Source: Miscanthus floridulus
Lineage: Eukaryota; Streptophyta; Magnoliopsida; Poales; Poaceae
NCBI RefSeq assembly: GCF_019320115.1
Contig: NC_089581.1
Location: 15,153,100-15,217,099 of the forward strand
DNA length: 64,000 nt
Reading direction: 5' to 3'
Shown: positions 21,824 to 30,846 of the stretch, one piece after another
Layout of the letters: every line of letters begins with the position of its first letter
Numbering within the stretch: position 1 is the stretch's first letter
The notes under the pieces: generated by a model
What the model saw: the letters and a program-made list of their open reading frames with translations, nothing else
Told to the model about the DNA's origin: nothing
The model's database searches: none
Position numbers and translations under genes: made by a program

Positions 21824-24800
21824 ATGGAGTTCGCCTTAGTCGAGAGTGAATCGTTCTCGCCTTCCTGCCCCACGCTCATCATGGTTTGAAACCCTAACGC
21901 TGCGAGCTCTCACTGATTATTGCTGGAATCGAGTTAGTTTTAACTGATGCCCTACGATTACGTTTGGTCTACCGATCACCCGGCCGCAGCCAGCGCTGTC
22001 GATTGGCAACGTGGGGCAGCTCGCCGTCGACCTTCTGATATCCTCGGCGAGGGCGAGGCGGGTGGCCTACCTCGACGAGCCCTCCGTGCTGCCCTGCGTC
22101 GGCAACGACGCCTTCGGCCCTGACGCCGTCGGCGACCTCGCACTCGCTCTCGAAGGTTGGGTTCTCGATCCTTTTGTCACTCTGTGCTATTCCTACCTGG
22201 CTACCTCCTGTTTGATGTACTGTTTCAGCTTTGCTGCTTGCGTTCGTTCTGTTTGTCTCTTTATTCCCTGAGCACCAACTGTTCGATGAAATGTGTTAGC
22301 GCTCTGCTGGCGCTGCAAGCAATTCTGCTGCGCGCACAAGTTGTCTGACCGAGTGACCTACTGAGTTCCAGTTGGAGTACAATGGCCCTTTGTATTTTTC
22401 GTTTAATCTACGTATACATCAAGTCAGTGTATGTAATGTTGATACACAATCTAGACTTATTGCCTTTCTCTCTTCCTCTTGGCAGCTTATGAATCTACAT
22501 CTCATAGGCTGGCTTTCATTCAGCAAAGGTCTCCAGTTATTACAGTACGTTGATCTCAGCCTTTAGTTGTGCGGTGGTAATTGGACCCTGTTTACTTCAT
22601 TCTTGTGTAAATACCTTTTGGTTGGGACAAGGAAAATAGATGCAACATTGGCGCCAGTGCGCCACTGTATCTGATAACTATATTCCGTCTTGCTTTCTTA
22701 AATTACATGAAGACATTTCTTTTGGAGATCCATATTCTTTGATTCAACATGATTTTGTCAAAGAAAGCAACATAGTTATTGCACTTCCAATCAAAGTTAC
22801 ATTGTTAATTTTTAGTACCTTTAGTTTAGTCTTGTGGTCTCAGTTCATACCATTCATGACTATTTCATGACTATATCAATTTTCCGTTGCTAATATAGGG
22901 GATGATGAAGAAGGGCAGGCCTGGTGCAGTGGTGAGACATGTCTCACTGAGTCACCAGGTCGTGGGTTCGACGCAGCCTCTCCGCAGATTTTGCGGGAGA
23001 AAGGCTTGTCTCGGTTTTTCCCTTCCCCAGACCCCACTCATGTGGGAGCCTCTGGCACTGGGTCTGCCTTTTTTTAGGGGCTCTTGCGTTTGTACCCTTG
23101 TTTTGTATCAAAATTGTGATTTTGTCCCTATTTTTTTGACTTTGTGAATTTACCCCTATGATTTCAAAACGAAGCACCAGTTTGCCTCTACTCCGTCATC
23201 CACCCCTAACGGTGTTAAACTTTGTACAAAAGGAAATGAATGCCCATGTGATTTTGCCCCTGTTTGTTATGCCTAATTGTGATTTTACCCTGATTTGGAA
23301 TTAGACTTTTTTATTGTATGCTGACAATTGATTAAATTTGGTCAAATATATTTGGCACAACTTGCAATTATTTGAACTCAGATTTAATATTGATAAATAT
23401 TCAAAATTTTGGGACCAAAAGGTTCATAATGATGACAGATGTAACGCCATAAGAAATATTTCGATATAATCTTTTGTGTGGGACCAAAAATCTTCAATGT
23501 ATAAGAATGCATGTAGAACATCGGTTAACAAACTGTATAAGTAGATGCATGCACTGATAACCTTAGTACCTTACCACATAGGAATGTCATACAGTACATG
23601 TTTTTTCAGCAAAAGTAACCGCCATACAAGTTGCTTCCATATCAGAGCCCCGTTTGCTCTTGTTTTCATCACCAAAATCCATTATAGGCAACACTACTGT
23701 GCTGGCCGGGTGCGGCGCCGTCAGCGGGGCAACAGGAGGCGGGCACGGGAGCCTGCGTGGGGAGGAGGAGCGGAGGAAGGAGGGGAGGAGGCGGCGCGGA
23801 GACCCGCTGCCAGGCGCCACCGGGAGCCGTGTCCAGGCGCCGCCGGGAGCCGCGTCCAAACACCGGAGCCGCCAGCTCCACCCGCCCCTGCGCCCCGGCC
23901 CGCTCCGCGTCCACGTCGCCAGGCGCCGCCGGCAGCCGCGGCCAGGCACCGCCGGCAGCCCTGATGCCCATAGTAACCTTGTATAGGAATGCAACAAGTA
24001 CCTATCTCAGAAAGCATCGAATATACCTGTCTACTTCCATGGTGGCCGACTGCAGCTATCCCAGAGGTGCCCGACTGGAGCAGCAGATGGTGCGGCCGCG
24101 ACCTTGTGGGGGCGGGGGACGGGGCGGCGGTCGAGGCCCCCAGCCGCGCCGCAGCGGGCGCGAGCCGGGGGGAGGGGTCGGGGCGGAGCCCGCCGCAGGC
24201 CACGCGGCGCCCCAGCCATTGCGGGCGCGAGCCTGGGGCGGAGTGAGGATGAGCTGCGCCGCCGCCAATAGTCGCGCCGCCGCCGGTACTCCCCAAACCC
24301 TAACACGCGAGCCGCGCCACTGGAGTGTGGCGGAGGGAGGAGGAGACGCGCCGGGGGGGAGCGAGAAGGAGGGAGGATGAGCCACGCCGGGAGGGGGGAG
24401 CGGGAAGGAGGGAGGAGGAGCTGCGCCGCTGCCAGGCCGCGAAACCTTCTGCGAGCCGCGACTTCTCGTCGGGAACGGGTCGAGCGAACGGGTGAGAAAG
24501 AAGGGACTGAGGGGTATCATTGTCTTTTCATGTAGGTGTCTTTTCTTTTTCTTTTTTTTTACCATTTAATCCAAGCATTTTAGACGGTGTTACAAAGCAG
24601 GGGTAGATGGGAGCTTCGTTTGAATAAAGCGAGGGTAAAATTACAAAGTTAAAAAAAGAGGGGCAAAATCACAATTGGAGTACTGGACAAGGACAAGAAC
24701 GCAATTTTCCCTTTTTTTAATATAGGGGATGATGGTTTCATTTGCAAAAAATGTTGCTGATTTCATAAGCAGCATTGGGAAGAACCATATTGTCATTATT

Positions 24801-27031
24801 TCAAGTTTAGATTCTGGAAAGAGGAGGGTAATTGATGCATCCAGGTAACTAAAATGTATAACTGCAGCAGTTCTATTATAGGATTGATCCTCTGTCAATG
24901 TTGATATCATTAGTTAACGATGTTTTATATTGTAGTGACATGCAGGTGTATTACCTTTCAAGTTGCAACGAAGATGGTTCTGATCCAGAATGTGAGAAAT
25001 TGGGGTGGAAGAAGCTTGAGGATTACAATCCATCTCAGAAACGTTGGAGTTATCTTGCTAGCCTAGTTGAGGGTGGTGGTCTTTCAGAAGATATGGATGA
25101 TGATACTGATGAGATGACAATAAATGATTACTATGTGAGCTTGCCATTTGCAGCACTATTCTCTGCCTGCAAGGTGTCTGATTTTGTTTCAGCTTAAAAT
25201 GATTTTATCGCTTCGAAAGTTGAGTCAATGTTATAATATCTCTTTATTTGTGATAGGCTAAAGGCTTGAAAGTTTCTTGTGTACTGTGCTACTGCTCAAA
25301 AGGCGACAACATGCCAGAATCTTTCCAGTTAGCTGAGTGTTGGAACTTAGGGACCTGAGGGAGTAGGAGTGGGAGATGAGAGGCCTGGGCTTGAAACCCC
25401 GGCGACGAACTGGCGGCGCCGTGCTCGGCGCCTGGCCGGAAGATCGGTGACAACAGGAGATCGTGAACAGTAACGCCCGAGGGCCCAAGGCGAGATATAC
25501 TCAATCTCAGGCTGATCTTTATTCCTTTAGATTGTTTAATACTTATAGCAACTCAATAACAAACCTTTCCTAAATCTAAGGGCTAACAGCCCTGACTTAA
25601 CAAACTCCAACTCAACTAGGACTCTTAATAACTAACTCCTATAGAACCGGCTGAAGCCCAAACCGGCTCCCACGCCTGGGCCTGGTGGCCGCACCCTAGT
25701 GCCTGGCCCCGCCCCCCTACCTTAGCCACTCTTCTTGTCACGGCGGTGGTACACCTTTCCCACCATAACATCACTCCCCCCCTCGACGAACAGCTCGTCC
25801 TCGAGCTGGAAGGCGGGGAACTCAACGCAGAATTCGTCCAACGGCTCCCAAGTGGCTTCCTCTTCATGCAGCGTCGTCCACTGGATCAAGACATGCCAAG
25901 TGCCCCGCCGAAGCTGGGCACGCAGAGCACGTGCAGGTTGCTGGAGGCGACGGCCGTGGCGCAGTGGAGGAAGGGCCGGGGGCGTTGCTGGAGGAGTCCC
26001 CCGGAACGGTTTGAGGACGCCAACATGAAAGACGTTGTGGATGCGCGCTCCTTCGGGCAACAACAGCCGGTATGCGACGTCGCCAATGCGCTCGGTCACC
26101 TGGAAAGGGCCGGCGAACCGCGGGCTGAGCTTGCCTCGCGGCCCCGGCAGCAGCGACTGTACCGGTCGATGAAGGATGCGGAGCCACACCCAATCGCCCA
26201 CTGCAAACTCCAAGGGGCGATGGTGGCCGTCGTAGTAGCGCTTGGCTGATACCAGGTTGTTGGAACTTAGGGACCTGAGGGAGTAGGAGTGGGAGATGAG
26301 AGGCCTGGGCTTGAAACCCCGGCGACGAATTGGCGGCGCCGTGCTCGGCGCCTGGCTGGAAGATCGGTGACAACAGGAGATCGTGAACAGTAACGCCCAG
26401 GGGCCCAAGGTGAGATATACTCAATCTCAGGCTGATCTTTATTCCTTTAGATTGTTTAATACTTATAGCAACTCAATAACAAACCTTTCCTAAATCTAAG
26501 GGCTAACAGCCCTGACTTAACAAACTCCAACTCAACTAGGACTCTTAATAACTAACTCCTATAGAACCGGCTGAAGCCCAAACCGGCTCCCACGCCTGGG
26601 CCTAGTGGCCGCACCCTAGTGCATGGCCCCGCCCCCCTACCTTAGCCACTCTTCTTGTCACGGCGGTGGTACACCTTTCCCACCATAACACTGAGGCAGT
26701 ATGCAAACTTCTAGGTCATGACCCTGAGAAATTCCATGGTACATTTCTTATCGCCTTAACACTTATTCTGAAAAGTGTATTTCGATCTATTCATCTATTA
26801 TCAGACTATTAAAGTACCATGCTTAAGTGCTTTACGCCTTTAAATTGGCCCCCTTAGTTTCGATTATTTTGGAAATTCTGTTTCTAGGCATCCTGTCATC
26901 ATAAGAAATGTTTGGGTAGCCTTCTTAGTGAATCTTTCTGTGTGCATACAGGAAATGGGTCAAATGGGTGGATCGTTCCCTTGTCATGGAAATCAGTTTA
27001 TGGACCACCACCTGATTTGTCCATCTTTTAG
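21824..27031 (+). CDS. PSMG2: Proteasome assembly chaperone 2 (PAC2) homologue, seven exons, interrupted in exon 6
   Basis: PAC2 pairs with PAC1 to help assemble the 20S proteasome alpha ring. The exons I place are 21824-21883, 21990-22155, 22486-22544, 24726-24844, 24936-25173, 25257-25337 continuing at 26696-26738, and 26952-27031. All joins have GT/AG borders and keep frame, and together they would encode 281 residues, a normal length for the family. Landmarks are PALSIGNVGQLAVDLL and VLPCVGNDAFGPDAVGDLAL early, LEAYES and IQQRSPVI next, QVYYLSS and LGWKKLEDYNPSQKRW in exon 5, YYVSLPFAALFSACK, and a C-terminal VYGPPPDLSIF before TAG. Introns 1-2 are short. Intron 3 holds a SINE and a Mutator-like element. 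A 1353-bp LTR element splits exon 6 after residue 241; reading through meets a stop after 6 foreign codons, so 40 residues are lost unless the insert is spliced out. The identity is secure. Activity of this copy is doubtful. Confidence 0.9.
22891..22907 (+). repeat. SINE target-site duplication, left copy (carries an old splice acceptor)
   Basis: TAATATAGGGGATGATG is repeated at 24718-24734. It contains the intron 3 acceptor (AATATAG) and the first three exon 4 codons (GGG ATG ATG). Using this copy for splicing would read into the SINE and end about 80 codons later. Confidence 0.9.
22908..23075 (+). mobile_element. tRNA-derived SINE in PSMG2 intron 3 (original exon 4 border)
   Basis: The 168-bp body begins AAGAAGGGCAGGCCTGGTGC. 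It has an A-box-like TGGTGCAGTGG and the B box GGGTTCGACGC at about 22968, and ends in a T7 tail. A 17-bp target duplication flanks the original insertion (22891-22907 and 24718-24734). The right copy is now displaced by the Mutator-like element inserted in the T tail. Its head (GGGC.GGCCTGGTGCA) matches the heads of the two minus-strand SINEs at 56538 and 62002. Confidence 0.85.
23077..24710 (+). mobile_element. Mutator-like element (1634 bp), candidate Pack-MULE
   Basis: Long inverted terminal repeats of about 130 bp with roughly three-quarters identity are visible. The left end reads GGGGCTCTTGCGTTTGTACC and the right end, reverse-complemented, reads GGAAAATTGCGTTCTTGTCC. Both then share AATTGTGATTTTG and AAACGAAGC. 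A perfect 9-bp target duplication (CTTTTTTTA, 23068-23076 and 24711-24719) is the Mutator hallmark. No transposase is present. The interior from 23700 to 24480 is very GC-rich and contains text like CCCCAAACCCTAAC that looks like gene 5' sequence, so captured host DNA is likely. A 24-bp minisatellite (CCAGGCGCCGCCGGGAGCCG) is also visible near 23810-23960. The donor gene is unknown. Confidence 0.85.
24718..24734 (+). promoter_or_regulatory. Rebuilt splice acceptor of PSMG2 exon 4 (right SINE target duplication)
   Basis: This copy of TAATATAGGGGATGATG sits behind CCCTTTTTTT, formed by the transposon end and the SINE T tail. It therefore has a better pyrimidine tract than the left copy. Splicing here joins exon 3 (phase 0) to GGG ATG ATG GTT and keeps the protein frame. 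Confidence 0.75.
25338..25770 (-). repeat. 3' LTR (element orientation) of the exon 6 insertion
   Basis: 433 bp with TG...CA ends, followed on the plus strand by the reversed polypurine tract. Six differences from its partner at 26258-26690 give about 1.4% divergence. At an assumed grass rate of 1.3e-8 per site per year this is roughly half a million years. Confidence 0.9.
25774..25783 (-). other. Polypurine tract of the exon 6 element
   Basis: Reverse-complemented, this is a G-run (GAGGGGGGGAG type) lying 3 bases from the LTR, in the correct place for a minus-strand element. Confidence 0.7.
25785..26243 (-). pseudogene. Integrase C-terminus and chromodomain remnant
   Basis: An open minus-strand frame encodes AKRYYDGHHRPLEFAVGDWV and then KLSPRFAGPFQVTERIGDVA and HNVFHVGVLKPFRG, the usual tail of a chromovirus integrase. 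It continues with HVLIQWTTLHEEEATWEPLD and FPAFQLEDELFVEGGSDVMV, the chromodomain-like tail. The frame also stays open through the primer site into the LTR, so a 228-codon ORF (25722-26408) spans LTR, primer site and chromodomain. Whether it is translated is unknown. Confidence 0.85.
26244..26254 (-). other. Primer-binding site of the exon 6 element
   Basis: Reverse-complemented it reads TGGTATCAGCC, the initiator-Met tRNA type, 3 bases from the LTR. The usual next bases (AGAGC...) are missing because the internal deletion joins here. Confidence 0.8.
26258..26690 (-). repeat. 5' LTR (element orientation) of the exon 6 insertion
   Basis: 433 bp, same ends as its partner. The right edge abuts the second CTGAG copy, after which PSMG2 exon 6 resumes with GCAGTATGC in frame. 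Confidence 0.9.
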
Positions 27032-28440
27032 TGTTGAATTATGATCTGGTAAGTGGTAAGTCAATTTTGTTATTGGAAAGGGAGCTCTATATTTTGTAAT
27101 GTGTATCTGTGTTGTCATTGGCTACAAATGCAACGATTCACTTGCATTCAATGATTTTGGTTAGAAATAGCTTTTGCAAAAGAAAATGAGCTCACATATT
27201 CTACATCATGGGATTTACCAAAACATTCTGCATGTATGAAACACTCTTTTGCAACATTGTTATCGATAACTAGATACCAAAATGAGCCTTCTTTTTAAAG
27301 ATAATACTCCTATTATGGAAGTTATCTTGTTTTGTTTACAAGTCCTCTGTTTGAATTTGGCCGCTATCCTTTCCTGGGAGCTTGCAGTTTCAGTTAATAG
27401 AACAGCGTTAGCACAAAATGGTTAATTGTTTTCACAAATTTCTAAATTATCCTGGTTCTGAACAATTATATTTGTGGAAGATTAACAGCTACCAATGACT
27501 ATTGGACTGCGTAAATTTGATAATCCTAACCAACTTCATTCACATTAGCAGTAGCCATCAATCAATTTTCAATTTGTTAATGGGTTTCAAGGCAATGTCT
27601 GTTATGATACTATGGTGACATGTTACCGTAATGAATATGGCAAGTAGTCAACTGGAGTGGTCCAATAGCACATCATTCCTTGTGGCCCATGATTCAATCT
27701 TAAAGAAAGCAACAGTTGGATCAGCATCCCAATACAAGTCTTGACAACAATTTCAAACACTGGAGTGGTTAATTAGATTCATCATTCCATTATAGATGTC
27801 CTAGTTTTGAAAAATTCCAGTACAAGTCTTGACAACAATTGACCATGATTTCAGCTATAATTTGTTTACTGTCAGTAGAGTTTGGTATTGCCTGCCACAT
27901 GTTATTTTTATTGACCTAATGTTTGTCTGACTGTTGACCCTGATTTCAGCTGGAGTTCTTTTATCTGTCAGTAGAGTTTGGTGTTACATCCCACATTTTT
28001 GTTTCTTTAATCGCGACTTTTGTGCGACCTGTTCTGTTGGTTCATAAAGTAGTTGTTTTTCTCAATTTTATAGGTGAAGTTGCCATCATGGAAAATGCTG
28101 AGTTGAATCGAGGATGTTGAACTCTTACATTATTGATTAGACCGTGTACCAGAAGTATCCAGGAATGTGAGTTGCAGGCGTTTGTGTAGAAGTATCCAGG
28201 AAGGTGAGTTGCAGACGTTTGTGATCAGTTGGTAATGAATTAACACTTAAGGGTGGAACTGCTCGAGGCACCGTGATACTTAATCCTTGAATGCATGAAT
28301 TGGAATATTTTTTGTAACTGATACTGTGGCTGCTAAGAGTCAGATCTTTGTCAATTCAGGTCCGCTAGGGTGGTTACGCATGTTGCGTATCATGTGCCAT
28401 TTCTATTCTAACCTTGGAATTCCAAGCTTCTCATCTGCCG
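27032..28440 (+). other. PSMG2 3' flank, possible UTR, with internal duplications
   Basis: There is no further coding sequence. Two kinds of direct repeat are visible. A roughly 100-bp degenerate pair shares TTTCAGCT and TGTCAGTAGAGTTTGGT (about 27850 and 27950). A 34-bp pair, AGAAGTATCCAGGAA and following bases, lies at about 28152 and 28189. Some of this is probably transcribed as 3' UTR, but no clear poly(A) signal decides its end. Confidence 0.5.
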
Positions 28441-28688
28441 TTTTGCCCTATTGGTTTGGTTGATTTTGATGTGGTGGAAGAATCTTTGCCAGTGCGTATT
28501 CCTTTATGAAAAGTTGCCACTGAAAGGTGGAACTGTTAGGCGAGGCAATTCCGTTGGTGATGCCTGGTTGCCTGTTCATTTTAGTTGGCTCCCCGAAGGT
28601 ATGGTGTGGAATCATTACGCTTTTAAGCCCTGTACATATGACATATGTGACTAGAAGCTGGAGTTCTCCGTGCCCTGTTACATGGCTG

Positions 28689-28748
28689 CTTGCTCCTATT
28701 TCAAGGGTTGGCCGGTCGGTTGCTTCTATTTCAAGGGGTGGCCGGTCG
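28689..28748 (+). repeat. Two-copy 30-bp tandem repeat
   Basis: TTGCTCCTATTTCAAGGGTT and the following GGCCGGTCGG are repeated at once with two changes. No coding role is seen. Confidence 0.75.
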
Positions 28749-29220
28749 GCAAAGCTGCCCTGCCCTATCGAGGAAAGCTCGTGATCGCATGACCGCCCTA
28801 GGGTGCAGGAACCTTTTCCCCAATGCCCTGATAGTTTTCGCTGAAAAGCCATGGCCGAAAGTACTACTAGTGAAAAATATTGTTCATTCGCTGAAACTAG
28901 TATGGCTCGTAAAATAAGTGAACAGGACAAATGTCACGGAAATCGAACATTTTTCGGCACTTAATCCATGTAGTAACATTTAAAATTTGTGTATTCCAAG
29001 GAAGAAAGGAAAGATTCTTTAAATTGCTGAAATCAAGGTCCATCGGCCAATGTCACTTCGATCACTTTTCAGCTGTTCATCCCGTTTCTTCTGTAAATTG
29101 TTAGTGCATAATCAGGAGAAATCAACTGGAAAATGGTGCTACAAGCAAGCGATAAGCAAGGTTTACGATCCCAACCAGACTGCTTTCAGAAACCAGCTTC
29201 TGTGACCATTGTCAATACAT

Positions 29221-29351
29221 GGCCCCGTTCGCTTCGCTGAAAAACCAAGCTGAAACACTATTCCGCCTGATTTATTGTGAGAGAAAAACACTGTTTTCGG
29301 CTGAAAAAAACAAGCTGAAAAAGATGAATTATAAGAGAAACGAACAGGGCC
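29221..29351 (+). mobile_element. GGCCCTGTTCGCT-type MITE
   Basis: This 131-bp element has inverted ends GGCCCCGTTCGCTT and, at the right, GAAACGAACAGGGCC. The middle holds AGAGAAAAACACTGTTTTCGG. It is one of five members of the same family in the window (33693, 52281, 54940, 63930). Superfamily hAT is likely but the target duplication is not clear here. Confidence 0.75.
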
Positions 29352-29576
29352 ACAATAAACAAGCACAGAAGGCTTGAAGCAATAATGGTTAGCTACCATC
29401 AGACTATGACTTGATAATGCAACAACTAATCCACTCCATGGACCCCAAGAGAATGAAGTGTTGTTAGGTTTGGCGTTAATCTACTCCCAATAATTTGCAA
29501 GCCTATCCGCCTGATTTTACGGGGAAAGGCTTGTATTACCATATCATAAAATTCTCTCTTCAAAAGGTTATATTAC

Positions 29577-30123
29577 CATATCAGTATAGTTGGACTTTCT
29601 TGCTTCCTCCTTCCCTCCATAGTATCCATGATATTTCTCATACCTGTAATAAATATTAAAGTAAAAATAAAGATAACTAAGGAATAATGACATAAGAGAT
29701 TGTCTAGCAGATTCGCGGTATATGTCCAGGATTCCTCCTCATAATGAGAACCTGCAGCAATCTTGTAAATCACGGTGTTTTCCCAATCTCTCTACAAATG
29801 GACGAGTGTCAAAAGGGAAAGAACATAAACATCCTTGAACCAGGATGCTAGTTCCATTTAGCCATTTAAACAGTATGTTTGATGCAAAGGAGAAAAAATG
29901 AATATCTTGGTAGCTAATGGCATGTACTATATGAAAGGACAGGTTAAAACCTGGCACATGGTGGCCTACTGTGACCTAATAATGGACCACAAGCTGTCAA
30001 TAATGTTCTGACAAACAGTATACAGCTCAGTACCATGGACAATATATTACCATGGACAAACAGTATACAGCTCAGTACCATGGAGGGAAGGAGGAAGCAA
30101 GAAAGTCCAACTATACTGATATG
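29577..30123. repeat. Foldback structure with perfect 44-bp inverted arms
   Basis: Bases 29577-29620 are the exact reverse complement of 30080-30123 (core AAGTCCAACTATACTGATAT on the right arm). The 459-bp spacer has no gene. Short direct repeats lie inside and beside it: ACAGTATACAGCTCAGTACC twice near 30020 and 30060, and AAGTCCAACTATAC again at 30129. It may be a foldback transposon or an inverted duplication. Confidence 0.8.
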
Positions 30124-30265
30124 CAACAAAGTCCAACTATACGATCTCGGTTTATCCCTTCCAGACCCTCCGACACTGACACTGGGTCGGCCCTTTATCC
30201 GCCTGATTAATAGCAGCCGATGAACGTTGTACTTTGCCATCACTGTCAACCTCCTTCGTATCTTA

Positions 30266-30506
30266 GGGTTTGTTTAGTTGGGTGAAGTTTGAGATTTTGG
30301 TTACCGTAGCTCTTTCGTTTTTATTTGATAATTAATATTTAATTATGGACTAATTAGGTTTAAAATATTCGTCTCGCGATTTTCAACTAAACTATGTAAT
30401 TAGTTTTTTTTCGTCTACATTTAACGCTCCATGCACATATCGCAAGATTCGATTTGATGGCTACTGTAGCATTTTTTAGGAAAAGTTTTTAGAACTAAAC
30501 AAGGCC
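30266..30506 (+). mobile_element. GGCCTTGTTTAGTT-type MITE
   Basis: The 241-bp element has left end GGGTTTGTTTAGTT and right end AACTAAACAAGGCC, with the conserved interior ATTAATATTTAATTATGGAC, ATTCGTCTCGCGATTTTCAA and a GCTACTGTAGC motif. Related copies occur at 32845, 53795 and 54772. It lies 340 bp beyond the stop of the AOS gene. Confidence 0.75.
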
Positions 30507-30846
30507 ATAGTCCATTTTACATTAGATGGATCCGTCATGGATAAGCAACATGAACAGTAGGTTCATGTCTCCCTCAGATCGATAGTAATTTTTCTGACAT
30601 CAAATCTCCAGACACCGAAGGTCCCTGGGAAAAATGGTCTCTCATTTTTACTAAGAATAGACATTTTGTTATACCTGACGATCACACAGTAGAACAGCAC
30701 TAGAAAAAAGTATTGAGACTTTGAGAGGGATTTGGGGGTGGGGTAGACAGACAAGGACAACGCAGTATATCCTACGGTAAAGAAAAAAGAAGTGCATGTG
30801 CCCGCCTCCAGCGACTTCGACGGGCGGTCGATCAGAGATTCAGAGC

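Larger units (their letters stand above)
25338..26690 (-). mobile_element. Young non-autonomous Gypsy (chromovirus) deletion derivative in PSMG2 exon 6
   Basis: Two 433-bp LTRs (25338-25770 and 26258-26690) start TGTTGGAAC and end CCATAACA and differ at six positions by my count, five of them transitions. Flanks are CTGAG on both sides (25333-25337 and 26691-26695), a perfect 5-bp duplication made from PSMG2 codons. Between the LTRs are only 487 bp. Read on the minus strand these are a primer site, the C-terminal part of integrase with a chromodomain, and a polypurine tract. Everything from gag to the integrase core is deleted. Such an element can move only with proteins supplied in trans. 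Confidence 0.93.

Noticed and set aside
23545..24565. Overlapping long ORFs on both strands in the Mutator-like element
   Set aside because: They arise from the GC-rich core and its short repeats, overlap each other in several frames and show no domain.
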